DNA of 43,944 nt from an archaeon (GCA_018696395.1 JABHQR010000019.1:1-43944), one strand, 5' to 3'. Shown: positions 9,031-19,700, counted from the stretch's first letter. Translations and numbers: made by a program. Notes: a model not told the origin generated them from the letters alone.

Positions 9031-9428
9031 TCTTAATTTTCAATTAAGTTCATCATTATTTAAATCTTTTTGAATTAGAATAGTTAGTTTTTGGAAGTTG
9101 TCTTATTTTAAGTTAATAATTATTTTTTCTTTTTTCTTTCTTTCCTTTTTTTCATATTTCAACATTTATAGTTTCAATAAATTAAAATGGTTATTTTTTA
9201 ATTCTGTCGTCTTTTAAATTTATTTTTTTAATGTTTTTATTAACTTTTTAGTTTGTTCATTTTTTTTCAAATTTCCAATTTTATTTTTTTCAAATTTTAT
9301 TTTTCTTGTTTTAAATGAAATTCATTTTCTATCTGGTCATTATTTTTGTCGTCTTTAAATTGTCGTTTTTTGCAACTACAACCTCTTTTTTCTAATGTCT
9401 CTTTTTTAAAAATTATATCAAAAAGGAA
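9031..9428. other. T-rich intergenic stretch with a repeated TGTCGTCTT word
   Basis: About 400 bases without a convincing gene, between divergent rfcS and the lysine-repeat gene. The plus strand is strongly T-rich and A-poor over long runs. The word TGTCGTCTTT followed by TAAATT or AAATT occurs near 9205 and 9347, with a shorter TGTCGTTTTTTG just after the second. I see no tRNA, hairpin-rich RNA or ORF here. The promoter of the downstream gene is at its right edge. Confidence 0.5.
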
Positions 9429-9440
9429 ATGTTTAAAAAG
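9429..9440 (+). promoter_or_regulatory. TATA-like box of the lysine-repeat gene
   Basis: ATGTTTAAAAAG lies about 46 bases before the ATG at 9486. It includes the ATG of the longer possible frame, so the 9429 start is unlikely to be used. Confidence 0.4.
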
Positions 9441-9474
9441 GAAAAAAACTTTTCTAGTCTAAACAATAACCAAA

Positions 9475-9480
9475 GAGGTG
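9475..9480 (+). promoter_or_regulatory. Shine-Dalgarno site that sets the lysine-repeat protein start
   Basis: GAGGTG with five bases to the ATG at 9486, the same arrangement as at 36145-36150. Confidence 0.6.
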
Positions 9481-9485
9481 TTACG

Positions 9486-9719
9486 ATGGCTAAAAAAGTT
9501 TTGAAAAAGAAAGTAGTTAAGAAAAAAGTAATTAAGAAAAAAGTTTTGAAAAAGAAAGTAGTTAAGAAGAAAGCAGTTAAGAAGAAAGTTGCAAAGAAAA
9601 AGAAAGTAGTTAAGAAGAAAGTTGCAAAGAAGAAGAAGATTGTTAAGAAGAAAGCTGTAAAAAAGAAAGTTGCAAAGAAGAAAACTACTAAAAAGAAAGC
9701 TGTAAAGAGAAAGAGATGA
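9486..9719 (+). CDS. Lysine-repeat (histone H1-tail-like) basic protein
   Basis: A 77-residue protein built almost entirely from repeats of the kind KKKVV, KKKVA and KKKAV. Residues are Lys with Val, Ala, Leu and Ile plus a few Thr and Arg, and there are no acidic or aromatic residues. The start at 9486 follows a GAGGTG ribosome site; a longer in-frame start at 9429 overlaps the probable TATA box. The composition matches the Lys/Ala/Val-rich tails of histone H1-like and some HU-like proteins, so it probably binds DNA or RNA non-specifically and compacts the nucleoid. That role is inference from composition. The gene is followed by a long T-rich tract. Confidence 0.8.
   Translation: MAKKVLKKKVVKKKVIKKKVLKKKVVKKKAVKKKVAKKKKVVKKKVAKKKKIVKKKAVKKKVAKKKTTKKKAVKRKR
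9486..9719 (+). repeat. Internal tandem coding repeat (lysine triplets)
   Basis: The coding sequence is a degenerate tandem repeat with a unit of about five codons (Lys-Lys-Lys-Val-Val/Ala, with AAG/AAA alternation). It likely grew by unit duplication and is prone to length change. Confidence 0.7.
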
Positions 9720-9755
9720 TTTTTATTTTTTATTTTTTATTTTTTTATTTTTTAT
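9720..9755 (+). terminator. T-rich terminator after the lysine-repeat gene
   Basis: About 36 bases of T runs broken by single A residues begin right after the stop codon. Confidence 0.5.
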
Positions 9756-9845
9756 TAATCAAAATATACTAATTCTGTGTATCATTTAATCATTTTTCAT
9801 AAATTTCTATTTTAAATCTTGTTTATTTTATTGCACGATTTGATT

Positions 9846-11906
9846 TTATGTGTAGAAATAATTTAAAATCCCATTAAAATATAAAACTATTTTATCGTAT
9901 GTAGATTCTCCTGTAACTAAAATAGTGATCTCTTCTTTTAATTCATGGCTATTTTCTAATTGGTCTTGCCATTTTATTGTTACTTGAAAAATATTCTCTG
10001 AACTTAATCCTTGGCTGGACAATTCAATGATTATCTCTTGATTTTCATTAAGTTCTTCAATTTCCCATGTTGTTTCCTTTCTAATTTGATCTAAATTAAT
10101 TGTTAAGTTTTGAGGGATATTATATGAGTCTGGGGAAATTTTAAGAGTTATCATGAAATTTTCTTTATATGATATGTTATTAGATAATTTATACGATAAA
10201 TTAATGTTTGATTCATCTAAAACTTCAAAATTTAAATAATCACTTTTTGTTAAATCATCATTATTCACTTCTACTAAAATATTTTTCCATCCTGGCTCTT
10301 GAAAGGAAAGATTTTGGTTGATAGAAATTGATTGGCTAATTGGCAGTTCTTCAATAATTTCACAAGAATCTGAAATACATACATTAATGTAATCTAATTT
10401 GGTGTTTCCTTTGTTTGAAATTTTACAAGAAACATTATTTATTTTGTTTATCATTACATGTTCTGAATAATTACACTCCAATTCCATTTTTCTAGAATAA
10501 CTATTATCTTCCTCTTCTGGTACGGTTAATTCTTTAATGTTATCGTAAGTGTAGCTGGGGGCATTTACAACTGAATACAGGTAAGAATGAACACTAACAT
10601 TTTTTTCAGTGTAAATTGTGTAAGGGTAAGTGTACTTATAATCAGGATCTAAATTTTCTGGAATTTTAATAATCCAAAACAATTCTTTAGTTTCTTTTGG
10701 TTGAAGTAATACTGTGTTTTTATTGTTTCCAACAATTTCAATCTCTTCAGGGATGGACAATGTTAGTGTTGATGCAGAATAGAACTCATTTTCGTTTTTT
10801 AATATTGCTTTAACTAAATTATAACTTCCAAAAGATGATTCCTCTTCAAGAACTTCTGTTTCTATGGAAAATTCTGCACTAATTTTGTTACCAACATTTT
10901 TAAAATATATATCCATGTCTAAAGAACTACTCTCTAAATCTATGAACTGGGCAGTCCATTCATATAATGATGATGGTTCGCTAGGGTCCAAACTATGTCT
11001 TAATTTAATATGGGTTGCATCAATATAACCATACTCTCCAAAAGTGGGGTCAAAACTTACCCATCCGTGGTCAGGGAAATAAACTTCTGCCCAACCATGT
11101 GCTTGCCAATTACTGTCAAATAGTTCTGATTCAGTATAAGTCATACCTGTAACAAATCTTGCTGGGATTCCTAATGACCTGCACATAGCAATAAATAAAG
11201 AAGTCATTTCGTCACATACTCCCTCTTTGTTTTCTAACACCCAACTTGAAGATTGGCTAGATTCTGCAGTAATTGAGTTTAAATTATATTCAACATTTTC
11301 TTCAACCCATGAAGCTAGGTTGAAAGCTACAACAAAAAGATCATCTTTCCCTTCAGCAAGTTCATTAGCTTGTGCGATTATAGTTGAGTCGGACCAATCT
11401 ATTATATTTGTTTCTTGAAGATATAATTCTAAATTTTCAAGTTCATAAACTTCAAGTTGATTCAAATTTAAAATTGGAAAATCTATTTTTTCAGAAATTT
11501 CATTTCTAGTATAAACTGTTTTTATGTCTGAAGAATAAGAAAATTGTTTAGTTTCTATTTTTTGATCATCCCAGATAAATTGGATGCTCGAACTGTTTAT
11601 AACTTCACCCTCTGTTTGTAAATCCACTAATTCTTGTCTGGGATTAGTTTCTGGATATAAATTAATTGTAGTTTTAATCTCCTTAACATAAGCATTATCA
11701 TCTGTTTCTATAAGCTCTATCTCCCCACTTAAATTTAATTGCATTTCAAGTTGATCATACAAATAATAATTTTCAGCATTGGTTGAATTAGATAAATTAG
11801 AAAAAATAATCAATGTTATTGCTAGTATGAATGTTATTTTGGCAAATAATGATCTGTTTGGATGACTTTTATTTTTCTTATTTTTGGGAAAATTCATAAA
11901 TTTCAT
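9846..11906 (-). CDS. Secreted or membrane-anchored transglutaminase-like protein
   Basis: A 686-residue protein with a basic N-terminus and one hydrophobic signal or anchor segment (about 21-36). The transglutaminase-like cysteine-protease core has the classic triad: Cys231 in GVCDEMTSLFIAMCRSLGIPAR, His270 in QAHGWAEVYFP and Asp286 in WVSFDPTFG. The region after the core is beta-rich, with probable Ig-like domains, and carries many Asn-X-Ser/Thr sites. In archaea and bacteria such domains usually act as proteases or amide-bond modifying enzymes at the cell surface; the substrate here is unknown. No clear C-terminal membrane anchor is seen. Confidence 0.85.
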   Translation of the reverse strand: MKFMNFPKNKKNKSHPNRSLFAKITFILAITLIIFSNLSNSTNAENYYLYDQLEMQLNLSGEIELIETDDNAYVKEIKTTINLYPETNPRQELVDLQTEGEVINSSSIQFIWDDQKIETKQFSYSSDIKTVYTRNEISEKIDFPILNLNQLEVYELENLELYLQETNIIDWSDSTIIAQANELAEGKDDLFVVAFNLASWVEENVEYNLNSITAESSQSSSWVLENKEGVCDEMTSLFIAMCRSLGIPARFVTGMTYTESELFDSNWQAHGWAEVYFPDHGWVSFDPTFGEYGYIDATHIKLRHSLDPSEPSSLYEWTAQFIDLESSSLDMDIYFKNVGNKISAEFSIETEVLEEESSFGSYNLVKAILKNENEFYSASTLTLSIPEEIEIVGNNKNTVLLQPKETKELFWIIKIPENLDPDYKYTYPYTIYTEKNVSVHSYLYSVVNAPSYTYDNIKELTVPEEEDNSYSRKMELECNYSEHVMINKINNVSCKISNKGNTKLDYINVCISDSCEIIEELPISQSISINQNLSFQEPGWKNILVEVNNDDLTKSDYLNFEVLDESNINLSYKLSNNISYKENFMITLKISPDSYNIPQNLTINLDQIRKETTWEIEELNENQEIIIELSSQGLSSENIFQVTIKWQDQLENSHELKEEITILVTGESTYDKIVLYFNGILNYFYT

Positions 11907-12040
11907 AATTAATAAATAATATCTTGGATTATTTTAAACCTTTGTAATTTTTAAACTTTTGTGTTGTTGTCCTTTCAAATTTATTTGGCTTATTATCTCA
12001 TTGTTATGTTATTGTCATAAACTAGTCTAAAATATTATAA

Positions 12041-12685
12041 ATGAGAATTGTTTTTAAGGAGGATATGGGATCAGATAAAGCAGTAGCATTATTGTCTGGA
12101 GGGATAGACTCTCCGGTTGCAATAAATTTGATGCAAAATAAAGTTGAAATTATTGCTATGCATTTTCACCAATTACCTTTGACAGATGAAACAGAAGTAG
12201 AAAAAGTTAAATTATTAGCTGATAAATTAGGTTTGAAACAACTTTATTTAGTTCCTTTTGCAGATGTTTTAAAACAATTAGTTGATAAATGTAACCACCG
12301 TGATTATTTTATATTATCAAAAATTTTAATGTTTAGAACAGCTAACTTTCTTGCAAATCAAATTGATGCAAAATTTTTAATTACTGGAGAAAATTTAGCT
12401 CAAGTAAGTAGTCAGACATTAAGCAATCTTTCTGTAATTACATTAAATGTAAATAAATTGATTTTAAGACCTTTACTTATCTTCGATAAGAATGATATTA
12501 TTAATGTTGCAAAAAAAATTGGGACTTATGAGATCTCAAAAGGTCCCGAAATATGTTGTTTGTTAGGCCCTAAATATCCTTCAACTAGGTCTGAACCTGA
12601 TAAAATTGAACTAGAATTAAGTAAAATTGGTGTTGAAGAAATCATTAAGCAAAGTTTAAATAAATCTGAGGTGGTTAATTTCTAA
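12041..12685 (+). CDS. Stand-alone ThiI-type PP-loop protein (tRNA 4-thiouridine synthesis)
   Basis: A 214-residue protein matching only the ATP-pyrophosphatase domain of ThiI: PP-loop LLSGGIDSPVA (SGGIDS 19-24), ITGENLAQVSSQTLSNL, ILRPLLIFDKNDII and IGTYEIS, then a vicinal Cys pair (Cys172-Cys173) in ICCLLGPKYP. ThiI adenylates U8 of tRNA and transfers sulfur. The usual N-terminal NFLD/THUMP tRNA-binding domains and the rhodanese domain are absent, so a separate tRNA-binding partner would be needed. An alternative ATG at 12065 would remove eight residues and fits the family's usual N-terminus better, but its AAGGAGG lies only two bases upstream, which is too close. One base separates the stop from cysS, so the two are surely co-transcribed. 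Confidence 0.85.
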   Translation: MRIVFKEDMGSDKAVALLSGGIDSPVAINLMQNKVEIIAMHFHQLPLTDETEVEKVKLLADKLGLKQLYLVPFADVLKQLVDKCNHRDYFILSKILMFRTANFLANQIDAKFLITGENLAQVSSQTLSNLSVITLNVNKLILRPLLIFDKNDIINVAKKIGTYEISKGPEICCLLGPKYPSTRSEPDKIELELSKIGVEEIIKQSLNKSEVVNF

Positions 12686-12686
12686 A

Positions 12687-14168
12687 ATGGCTAAGAATGA
12701 GATAACTAAACAAGTTAATAAAATTGTTAATGAAATTAACCCAGATATTTTTTTGTTTAATACGTTAACTAGGAAAAAAGAACTGTTTGTTCCTGTGAAA
12801 ATCAATTATAACAAATCTTCTGATCATATTGGCATTTATAGTTGTGGTCCGACAGTGTATAACTATGCTCATGTTGGTAATTTGAGAAGTTATATTTTTT
12901 CTGATATCTTAAAAAGGGTGCTTTATCTTAATAATTTTAAAGTTAAACATGTTATCAATATCACTGATGTTGGTCACTTAACCTCTGATGCAGATGAGGG
13001 AGAAGATAAAATGCTTAAGGGTGCTAAACGTGAGAAAAAAACAGTTTGGCAAGTTGCCGAATTTTATACTTCTGCATTTAAAGAAGATGTTAAAAAACTG
13101 AACATTATAACTCCAGATGTTTGGAGTAAGGCTACTGATAATATCAAAGAACAGATAGAATTAATTAAAACACTTGAACAAAAAGGATATACGTATTTTG
13201 TTGGTGGAAATGTTTATTTTGATACTTCCAAAGTTGATGATTATGGTAAAATTGCTTTGTTAGATCGTGAAGCTGAAACTAAATCTAGGGTTGAAAAAGA
13301 TCAAAATAAAAAGAGTCCCCATGATTTTGTGTTATGGTTTACAAAATCTAAATTTCAAGATCAAGAAATGAAGTGGGACTCTCCTTGGGGTGCAGGGTAT
13401 CCTGGTTGGCATATTGAGTGTTCAGCAATGAGCATGAAACATTTAGGTGAACAATTTGAAGTTCATACAGGTGGGATTGATCATATCTCTGTACATCATC
13501 CTAACGAAATTGCTCAATCTGAATGTGCTATCGGAAAAAAGCCATGGGTGAAGTACTGGTTGCATAATGAATTTTTAGTTTTAGCAGATGGGGATAAAAT
13601 GGCTAAGTCTGGTGAGAATTTTTTAACTCTTTCAGTAGTTGAGAATAAAGGTTATAGTCCTTTAGATTTTCGTTTTTTTAATTTAGGGACTCATTATCGT
13701 AAACAATTAATGTTTAGTTATGAAGCATTAGATTCTGCAAAAAATGCTAGGGTGAAATTAAATGCTAAGGTGTTGGAATTAAAAAATAAACTTGAAGTAG
13801 GCAGTGTTAAAGAAAAATTAGAATCAGAAGAATCAAAGAAGTATTTTAATAATTTTCTTGAAGATGTTAATGATGATTTGAATACTCCCAAGGCATTAGC
13901 AACCTTGTGGGAATTATTGAAAGATTCTAAAATTGAGGATTGTGAAAAATTAAGTTTAGTTATTCTGTTTGATGAAATTTTCGGATTAGGTTTGAGGGAT
14001 CTTGAAAAAGATGACATCCCTATGGAAATAATTCAGTTAGCTGAAAAAAGACTTCGAGCAAGAAAAGATAAAGATTGGGAAATTTCAGATAAATTAAGAG
14101 ATGAAATATTTTCAAAAGGTTTTGAAGTTTCTGATACTGTTGACAGTTTTAAGATTAAAAAGAAATAA
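12687..14168 (+). CDS. cysS: Cysteinyl-tRNA synthetase
   Basis: A 493-residue class I aminoacyl-tRNA synthetase that charges tRNA-Cys. The zinc and catalytic motifs are present: YSCGPTVYNYAHVGN with Cys53 and the HIGH-type AHVGN (61-65), GWHIECSAMS, HTGGIDHISVHHPNEIAQSE, and the KMSKS loop as KMAKS (304-308). The N-terminus carries an extension of about 20-25 residues before the family's usual start. The C-terminal helical tRNA-binding region and LRARKDKDWEISDKLRDE are intact. The gene follows the ThiI-type gene by one base. Confidence 0.97.
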   Translation: MAKNEITKQVNKIVNEINPDIFLFNTLTRKKELFVPVKINYNKSSDHIGIYSCGPTVYNYAHVGNLRSYIFSDILKRVLYLNNFKVKHVINITDVGHLTSDADEGEDKMLKGAKREKKTVWQVAEFYTSAFKEDVKKLNIITPDVWSKATDNIKEQIELIKTLEQKGYTYFVGGNVYFDTSKVDDYGKIALLDREAETKSRVEKDQNKKSPHDFVLWFTKSKFQDQEMKWDSPWGAGYPGWHIECSAMSMKHLGEQFEVHTGGIDHISVHHPNEIAQSECAIGKKPWVKYWLHNEFLVLADGDKMAKSGENFLTLSVVENKGYSPLDFRFFNLGTHYRKQLMFSYEALDSAKNARVKLNAKVLELKNKLEVGSVKEKLESEESKKYFNNFLEDVNDDLNTPKALATLWELLKDSKIEDCEKLSLVILFDEIFGLGLRDLEKDDIPMEIIQLAEKRLRARKDKDWEISDKLRDEIFSKGFEVSDTVDSFKIKKK

Positions 14169-14393
14169 TTTATTTTTGTTCTTTTTAAAAAAAATTATAT
14201 TTTTATGACTGAATCAATTATTTTTCTGTTTTAATGTTTTCAATGTGTTTTAAAGTGGTTGTATTTTTGGGTGATATCTTATTTCAATTTTTAATATTTT
14301 TAGTTAACTGCAATTTGGCTGTGTTTTTTTAATACATATCTCTTATGTTGTATGTTGTTTTTTAAATAATTAAATAATTAAATTAAAACAGAA

Positions 14394-14408
14394 CCTTTAT
14401 AAATAAAT
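14394..14408 (+). promoter_or_regulatory. TATA box at the head of the surface-protein string
   Basis: CCTTTATAAATAAAT lies 19-33 bases upstream of the ATG at 14427, which supports that start. The 258 bases before this gene are T-rich and hold no other gene I can see. Confidence 0.45.
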
Positions 14409-14426
14409 ATATTATACTTTATAGCT

Positions 14427-16613
14427 ATGTTTAGTAAGAGTGGTGATAGAAATAGACTTAAGAACAGTTTTAACTATCCGAGCAATATCTTTTCTAATCA
14501 TTTTTTTCATAACTTAAAATCTAAAAAAGGTCAAGTAACGGTTTTTATAATTTTAGGAATCATTATTTTATTAGCGGTAGCATTAGTTATTCTTCTTAGG
14601 ACCGAATTACTTAATGTTGAAAGTTTAGATGGTTTGTTTATTTCAGAGAAAGGTAAAGTTGCAAGTTATGTTTCTGATTGTGTCTTAAATGTTGGTGAAG
14701 AAGCCTTAACTTTGGCTGGTTTACAAGGTGGTTATGTTGAAGTGCCTGAACGTTATAGTGGAGATGTTAATTGGAATATTCCTATGTCTTCTTTTCTTTA
14801 TATCCCTTTATGGGCTTATGGTTCTGAGATTGATCAACCGAGCATTGAAGAAATTAAAATTCAAGTTGATGATTTCATTGAAGAAAATGTTAGGGAATGT
14901 TTAATCGGTCAAGTGGCTTTTAATGAAACTTATGATATGGTAGAAATTAGTTCTATTGAATCTGACACTGAATTTAATGATAAAGAAACTAAGTTTGATA
15001 TTCACTGGGAATTATTAGTTCAAGATAAATCTGGTGAATTGGTTGCAGAATTAATTAATCATGAAGCTGATTCTCCCGTGAGATTTAAAGTAATGTATGA
15101 AATGGCAGATGCAGTTTTAGATTCTGAAATGGCAAATTTGAAAATTGAAGATCTTACTCAAGATTTAATTGCTTTAGAACATGAAAATGTTCCGGTAATG
15201 GGTATGGAACTTAGTTGTAACAAAAAAACTTGGCAGGTTAATGAAGTTGAACAAACTTTAAAGGACATGTTAAGGATTAACCTTAGAAATCTTAAAATTG
15301 AAGGGACGGATTATGAAAAATTTTCTGATGATTATCCTTATTATCAAAACCATTATGTGTGGGATGTAGATTACACTGATGATGATTTATCTGCGGTGTT
15401 TAAGTATGAAGATACTTTTCCTTTTACTTTTGAAGTAGGTCCAAGGCAAGGTAACGTGATGAGGAGTGATGCTCTTGGTGGGAATGATTATCTGTCCTTT
15501 TTATGTATTCAAAGTTGGAAATTTACTTATGATGTGGTTTATCCAGTGGTATTAGAGTTAAGGGATGAAAAAAGTGGAGCTATATTTCAAATGGCATTTT
15601 CATCTAACTTAATACAAAATTTTCCTTACAAAGGGCAAGTTAAAGCTCGTGAATCAAGTTCAATTGTAGTTGCTTCTGAAGATGAATACTGTCATGAAAG
15701 TCCATCAAATGTGCCAATGAATGTCCAAACTTATTCATACATTGAAAATAATTTTACTGGTGTTTATGTAAAAGAACCTTTAGAAAACGTTAACGTGTCT
15801 TATACTTGTATTAAGTACAAATGTGAAATAGGTAGTTCAGAATATGATTATGAACAGATGGGTGATGTGGCGGGTTTAAGTGCAGAATTTCCTTACTGCC
15901 CAGCTGCAATTATGAGGGGAAATAAAGATTTATACACTGAAGATTGGGAATATGTTGTAAGTGAAGAAAATAAAATTGTAGAATTATATTTAAGGCCATT
16001 AACTAGATTTTATCTTAATGATGTGGATGTAGTTAAACATCAAATTGAACCAAGGGATTGTAGTGATGAAGAATTGGCTTCTGGGAAACAGTTATGTTTT
16101 GAAATAACTGATGCTGAAGTGTTGGATGATGATGAAACTGCAATGGTAACATTGAAATATTATCCACGTAATTTAGTTGAAGAGGTGATTGAAAGTTCTA
16201 CAAATATTACTGGGAATGGAACTTCTAGTGATGGTAGTTCTGAATCAGTAAGTGAAGAATCAAGTTCAATGCTAAGTTTTGAAGATTACTTTACCAGTGG
16301 GGATATTTTGCATGAATCTGATTTTATCATCTCATCTGATTTTGAATCTGAAGATTTAGAAGAATCTTACTTTGAATTATTGGCAGGGGCGGAATTTACT
16401 TATGACATTTTAGCATACTTGGTTGATGAAGATGAATTAATTGGTGGATATAGGGGGGAATGGGTAACACCTTACTTTGACCCAGGAACCAATAGTTATA
16501 ATCTTGTATTCCATGTTTTGGAAATAGATCCTAACGATGATGAATATTATTATGAGTTCCTATCAGAAATGGCATTGTACAGTGATGTATTGCCAACCCC
16601 TGAATTTGAATAA
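14427..16613 (+). CDS. Surface protein with class III (KKGQ) prepilin-like leader
   Basis: A 728-residue protein. A basic leader of 35 residues ends in KKG, followed by QVTVFIILGIIILLAVALVI, so cleavage between Gly35 and Gln36 by an archaeal prepilin peptidase is likely and the hydrophobic helix (about 37-58) would anchor it. Unlike classic pilins there is no Glu at +5. The large acidic outer part has scattered Cys residues and a Ser-rich stretch near residues 590-615. I recognise no enzyme domain. It heads a plus-strand run with the giant surface protein, a pilin-like protein, enolase and a peptidase, suggesting a cell-surface or pilus-associated assembly. Confidence 0.8.
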   Translation: MFSKSGDRNRLKNSFNYPSNIFSNHFFHNLKSKKGQVTVFIILGIIILLAVALVILLRTELLNVESLDGLFISEKGKVASYVSDCVLNVGEEALTLAGLQGGYVEVPERYSGDVNWNIPMSSFLYIPLWAYGSEIDQPSIEEIKIQVDDFIEENVRECLIGQVAFNETYDMVEISSIESDTEFNDKETKFDIHWELLVQDKSGELVAELINHEADSPVRFKVMYEMADAVLDSEMANLKIEDLTQDLIALEHENVPVMGMELSCNKKTWQVNEVEQTLKDMLRINLRNLKIEGTDYEKFSDDYPYYQNHYVWDVDYTDDDLSAVFKYEDTFPFTFEVGPRQGNVMRSDALGGNDYLSFLCIQSWKFTYDVVYPVVLELRDEKSGAIFQMAFSSNLIQNFPYKGQVKARESSSIVVASEDEYCHESPSNVPMNVQTYSYIENNFTGVYVKEPLENVNVSYTCIKYKCEIGSSEYDYEQMGDVAGLSAEFPYCPAAIMRGNKDLYTEDWEYVVSEENKIVELYLRPLTRFYLNDVDVVKHQIEPRDCSDEELASGKQLCFEITDAEVLDDDETAMVTLKYYPRNLVEEVIESSTNITGNGTSSDGSSESVSEESSSMLSFEDYFTSGDILHESDFIISSDFESEDLEESYFELLAGAEFTYDILAYLVDEDELIGGYRGEWVTPYFDPGTNSYNLVFHVLEIDPNDDEYYYEFLSEMALYSDVLPTPEFE

Positions 16614-16735
16614 AAATTATGAATCTAAATGATTAACTAATATTATTAACAAATAAATAGAAAAAAATCAATAGACAAATAAAAAAATCATGTGGAAGTT
16701 GATGTCGTAATTTACCAAATGAGTGAAAAATAATA

Positions 16736-19700
16736 ATGGCGGAACATAGTAACAATAGGAAGAAAGAACTTAACAAAAAAGTTTTAACTCAGTACTTTGC
16801 ATTATTTATAATTGCATTATTTGTTAATTTACCTGTTGTTTCAGCATTAGAAATTTCTGGGGTTTCTGCAGAAGATGTAACTTCTGATTCAGCAGTAATT
16901 TATTGGGAAACAAATGAAACTTCTGACAGTTCCATATATTACAGTACTAGCTCAGAAACTTTTGAAGATAGTTTAGTTGGCCAAGAAAGTGGTTCTACTG
17001 AAGTTACTGATCATACTGTTGGCATTAGTGGTTTAGATTTTGAAACTGAATATTTTTATTATGTTGAAAGTAATGGAGTTAAGGAAAACAATTCTGAATC
17101 TTATTATTCATTTACAACTATTGCAGAGGAAACTGTTGAAGAAGAGCCTGTAGAGGAGGCAAGTGAAGATACTGTTGATGTGGAAGATGAAGAAACAAGT
17201 TCTGATGATTCAAGTGATTCTTCTGAGGGTAGTTCTTCTAGTTCTGGTTTAGATTTAACTGTGGAAATTTCTGAACTAGTAAAAGGTAATGAAGTTGATA
17301 TTACTGGCGATTCTACTGAGGGTGCAGAAATTAGAGTTTATGTTAATGGTGGGTACCATTCTAAAATTACTTGTGATGAAACTGGTGATTTTGAATTTTT
17401 GAATGTACCATTAGAAGATGATCAAGATAATTCAATTGATATTGAAGCAACAAGTGTAGATGGTTCTTTAACAGAATCTTATAGTGCGGTTGTTTATGCA
17501 GATAATACTCATCCAGAAATTACAATTGCTTCTTACAATGAAGATTCAGATTATGTGGCTGAAGAATCAACAGTTACTTTTAGTATGAAAATTAGTGAAG
17601 AGTCTACTTTAGAAATTGAAGTTAATGGTAATGCTGATTATTCTGAAAGTGAGTTTGGGACAACTTTCGAAACCGATATTAATTTAGAAGAGGGTGATAA
17701 TGAAGTTAGTGTTATCGCAACTGATGAAGCTGGTTGGGAAAGTGAAGTTATAATCAATATTAAAGCCGATACTAAGGCGCCTGAAGTTGAAGCTGAATTA
17801 TCTAAAGGGACAGAATTTTATCAAAACAGAGCAACTTCTGATATTTATGGTACTACTGAAGAAGGTGCTACTGTTTATTTGTATGTTTACAGACCCTTAT
17901 CTTATGAATACTCCCCTGATTTTGATGATTCTTGGGAAATGACTACTGCTGGTTCCAATGGGACATTCATGTTTGAAGATGTTGATTTTGAAAATGAACC
18001 ATTAAGTTTTGAAGAATTTTCCCCTACTGAAGTACCTTCAGGATTAGAAGAAATTTCAATTTATCCCATGGAATCAATCTCTCAATCACAAGATTGGGAT
18101 TATGAGGTTTTTATTCTTGCTGAAGATGAAACTGGTAAAGTTGGTTATTGGCGAGATGGTGTAACTGTACACAGTTGTTACTCAGAAAATTTTGATTTCC
18201 AAATCACAGATCTTATTGAATTTCAACAACCATTAAGGTTGAATCCAACATTGATTGAAGATGGGAGAGAAATGATTAGTGCAGTTTTCAATTTGAGTTA
18301 CAAGGGAACTGGCGCTGCAAAATATAATCTGGTCACTGGTGAAGAAGAGCAAGCTTCATTTAAAATAAGTAGTGTGAAATTTGAAAAAGCGTGTACTCAA
18401 TCAATGATGGAAGATGAAAAGTTTTCTTTAGGATGTAAAGTTTTACCAAATAATCCTGATAAAATGATTTCTAGTTCTGATGGTACAGCTTATTATTTAA
18501 GTTGGGATCTTTATAGTACAGAAGGTTTAGATCAAGTTGACACAGATTTTTGGAACGAACTTAAAGGTAGTCAGGTTGTATTTCCATTAAAAGTTTATGT
18601 GAATTATCAAGAGTACGATTCTCAAGGGAAATTAGGTGATAGTAAAACTCAAACTAGTTGTTATGATTTGGGATATTATGTTGATATTCCTTTAGACAGT
18701 GAAAAATTAATTCCTGATTGGTTAGCTGATGAAGGTATGGAAGCATTAAATTATACTATAGATAAAATTGACAAGGTTTTACCACTTCTAGAAAAAGCAG
18801 TTTTAGCAACAGGCATTTCTTGTTTTTTAATGGTTGGGTCAAAAATGGTGATCAGAGTTGCAAGAATGCTTACTTCAAAATCTGAATATCTTATGGACAA
18901 AACTTTGGATGATGATGATGGGGAGAAATGTCCTTTGGACCAAAACAAATTATTTTTAGATTCTACGATTGAATCTTGGAATGAATTAAAAGATACGCAC
19001 CCTGACGTAATTGCTTCTCCTCAAATTTATGGGTTTCCAGAAGGTTATAATGATGAGGATTATTCTGCAAGTAAATTAAGTGACAGGTGTCCTAGTACTG
19101 CTTCACTTTGGGAAGCTGAATCAAAACTTGAATTAGCGTATCGTTGGACTTGTGACAGGTTCTTATGTCGAGCAGTGCCCGCTAAATGGACTTATGATGA
19201 AGATAAAGATGCAATTGATACTGTTAAAATAGAACAACAATCTTGTTCAAGTACGTTGGGTTGTACCCCCGTAAGAAAAATTAAAGATTGTAATCAATAT
19301 ATTGATGAAAATAGTTTGTATGGTGTTTCTTTAAGGGACGAGGCAATTACAACTGGTGGTTCTTGTTGGGAAATTGGTAGTACTGAAATTAGCAGTGGTA
19401 GTTTGGATACAAATATTGTTCAAGGTAGTAATCTGTTTGTTAAATCAAATGATCAAAATTTTTATGAAGAGTATGGTATAGTTACTTTAGAAAGGGTTAC
19501 TCAAGCTTTAGGCGATTTAGGAACAGTTGACACATATTTAGTTTATGAAGAAAAGAAAGGTTCAGATAATTTTTGTGCTGCGCCAGATAAAACTTGTGCT
19601 CAGTTATGTAATAGTGATAGAACTAATGGGTATGAACCTGTTATTGATGGTTATAAAATCAATTATCCTAGTGGTTGGGGAAGTGGAGTTACTGAAGATA

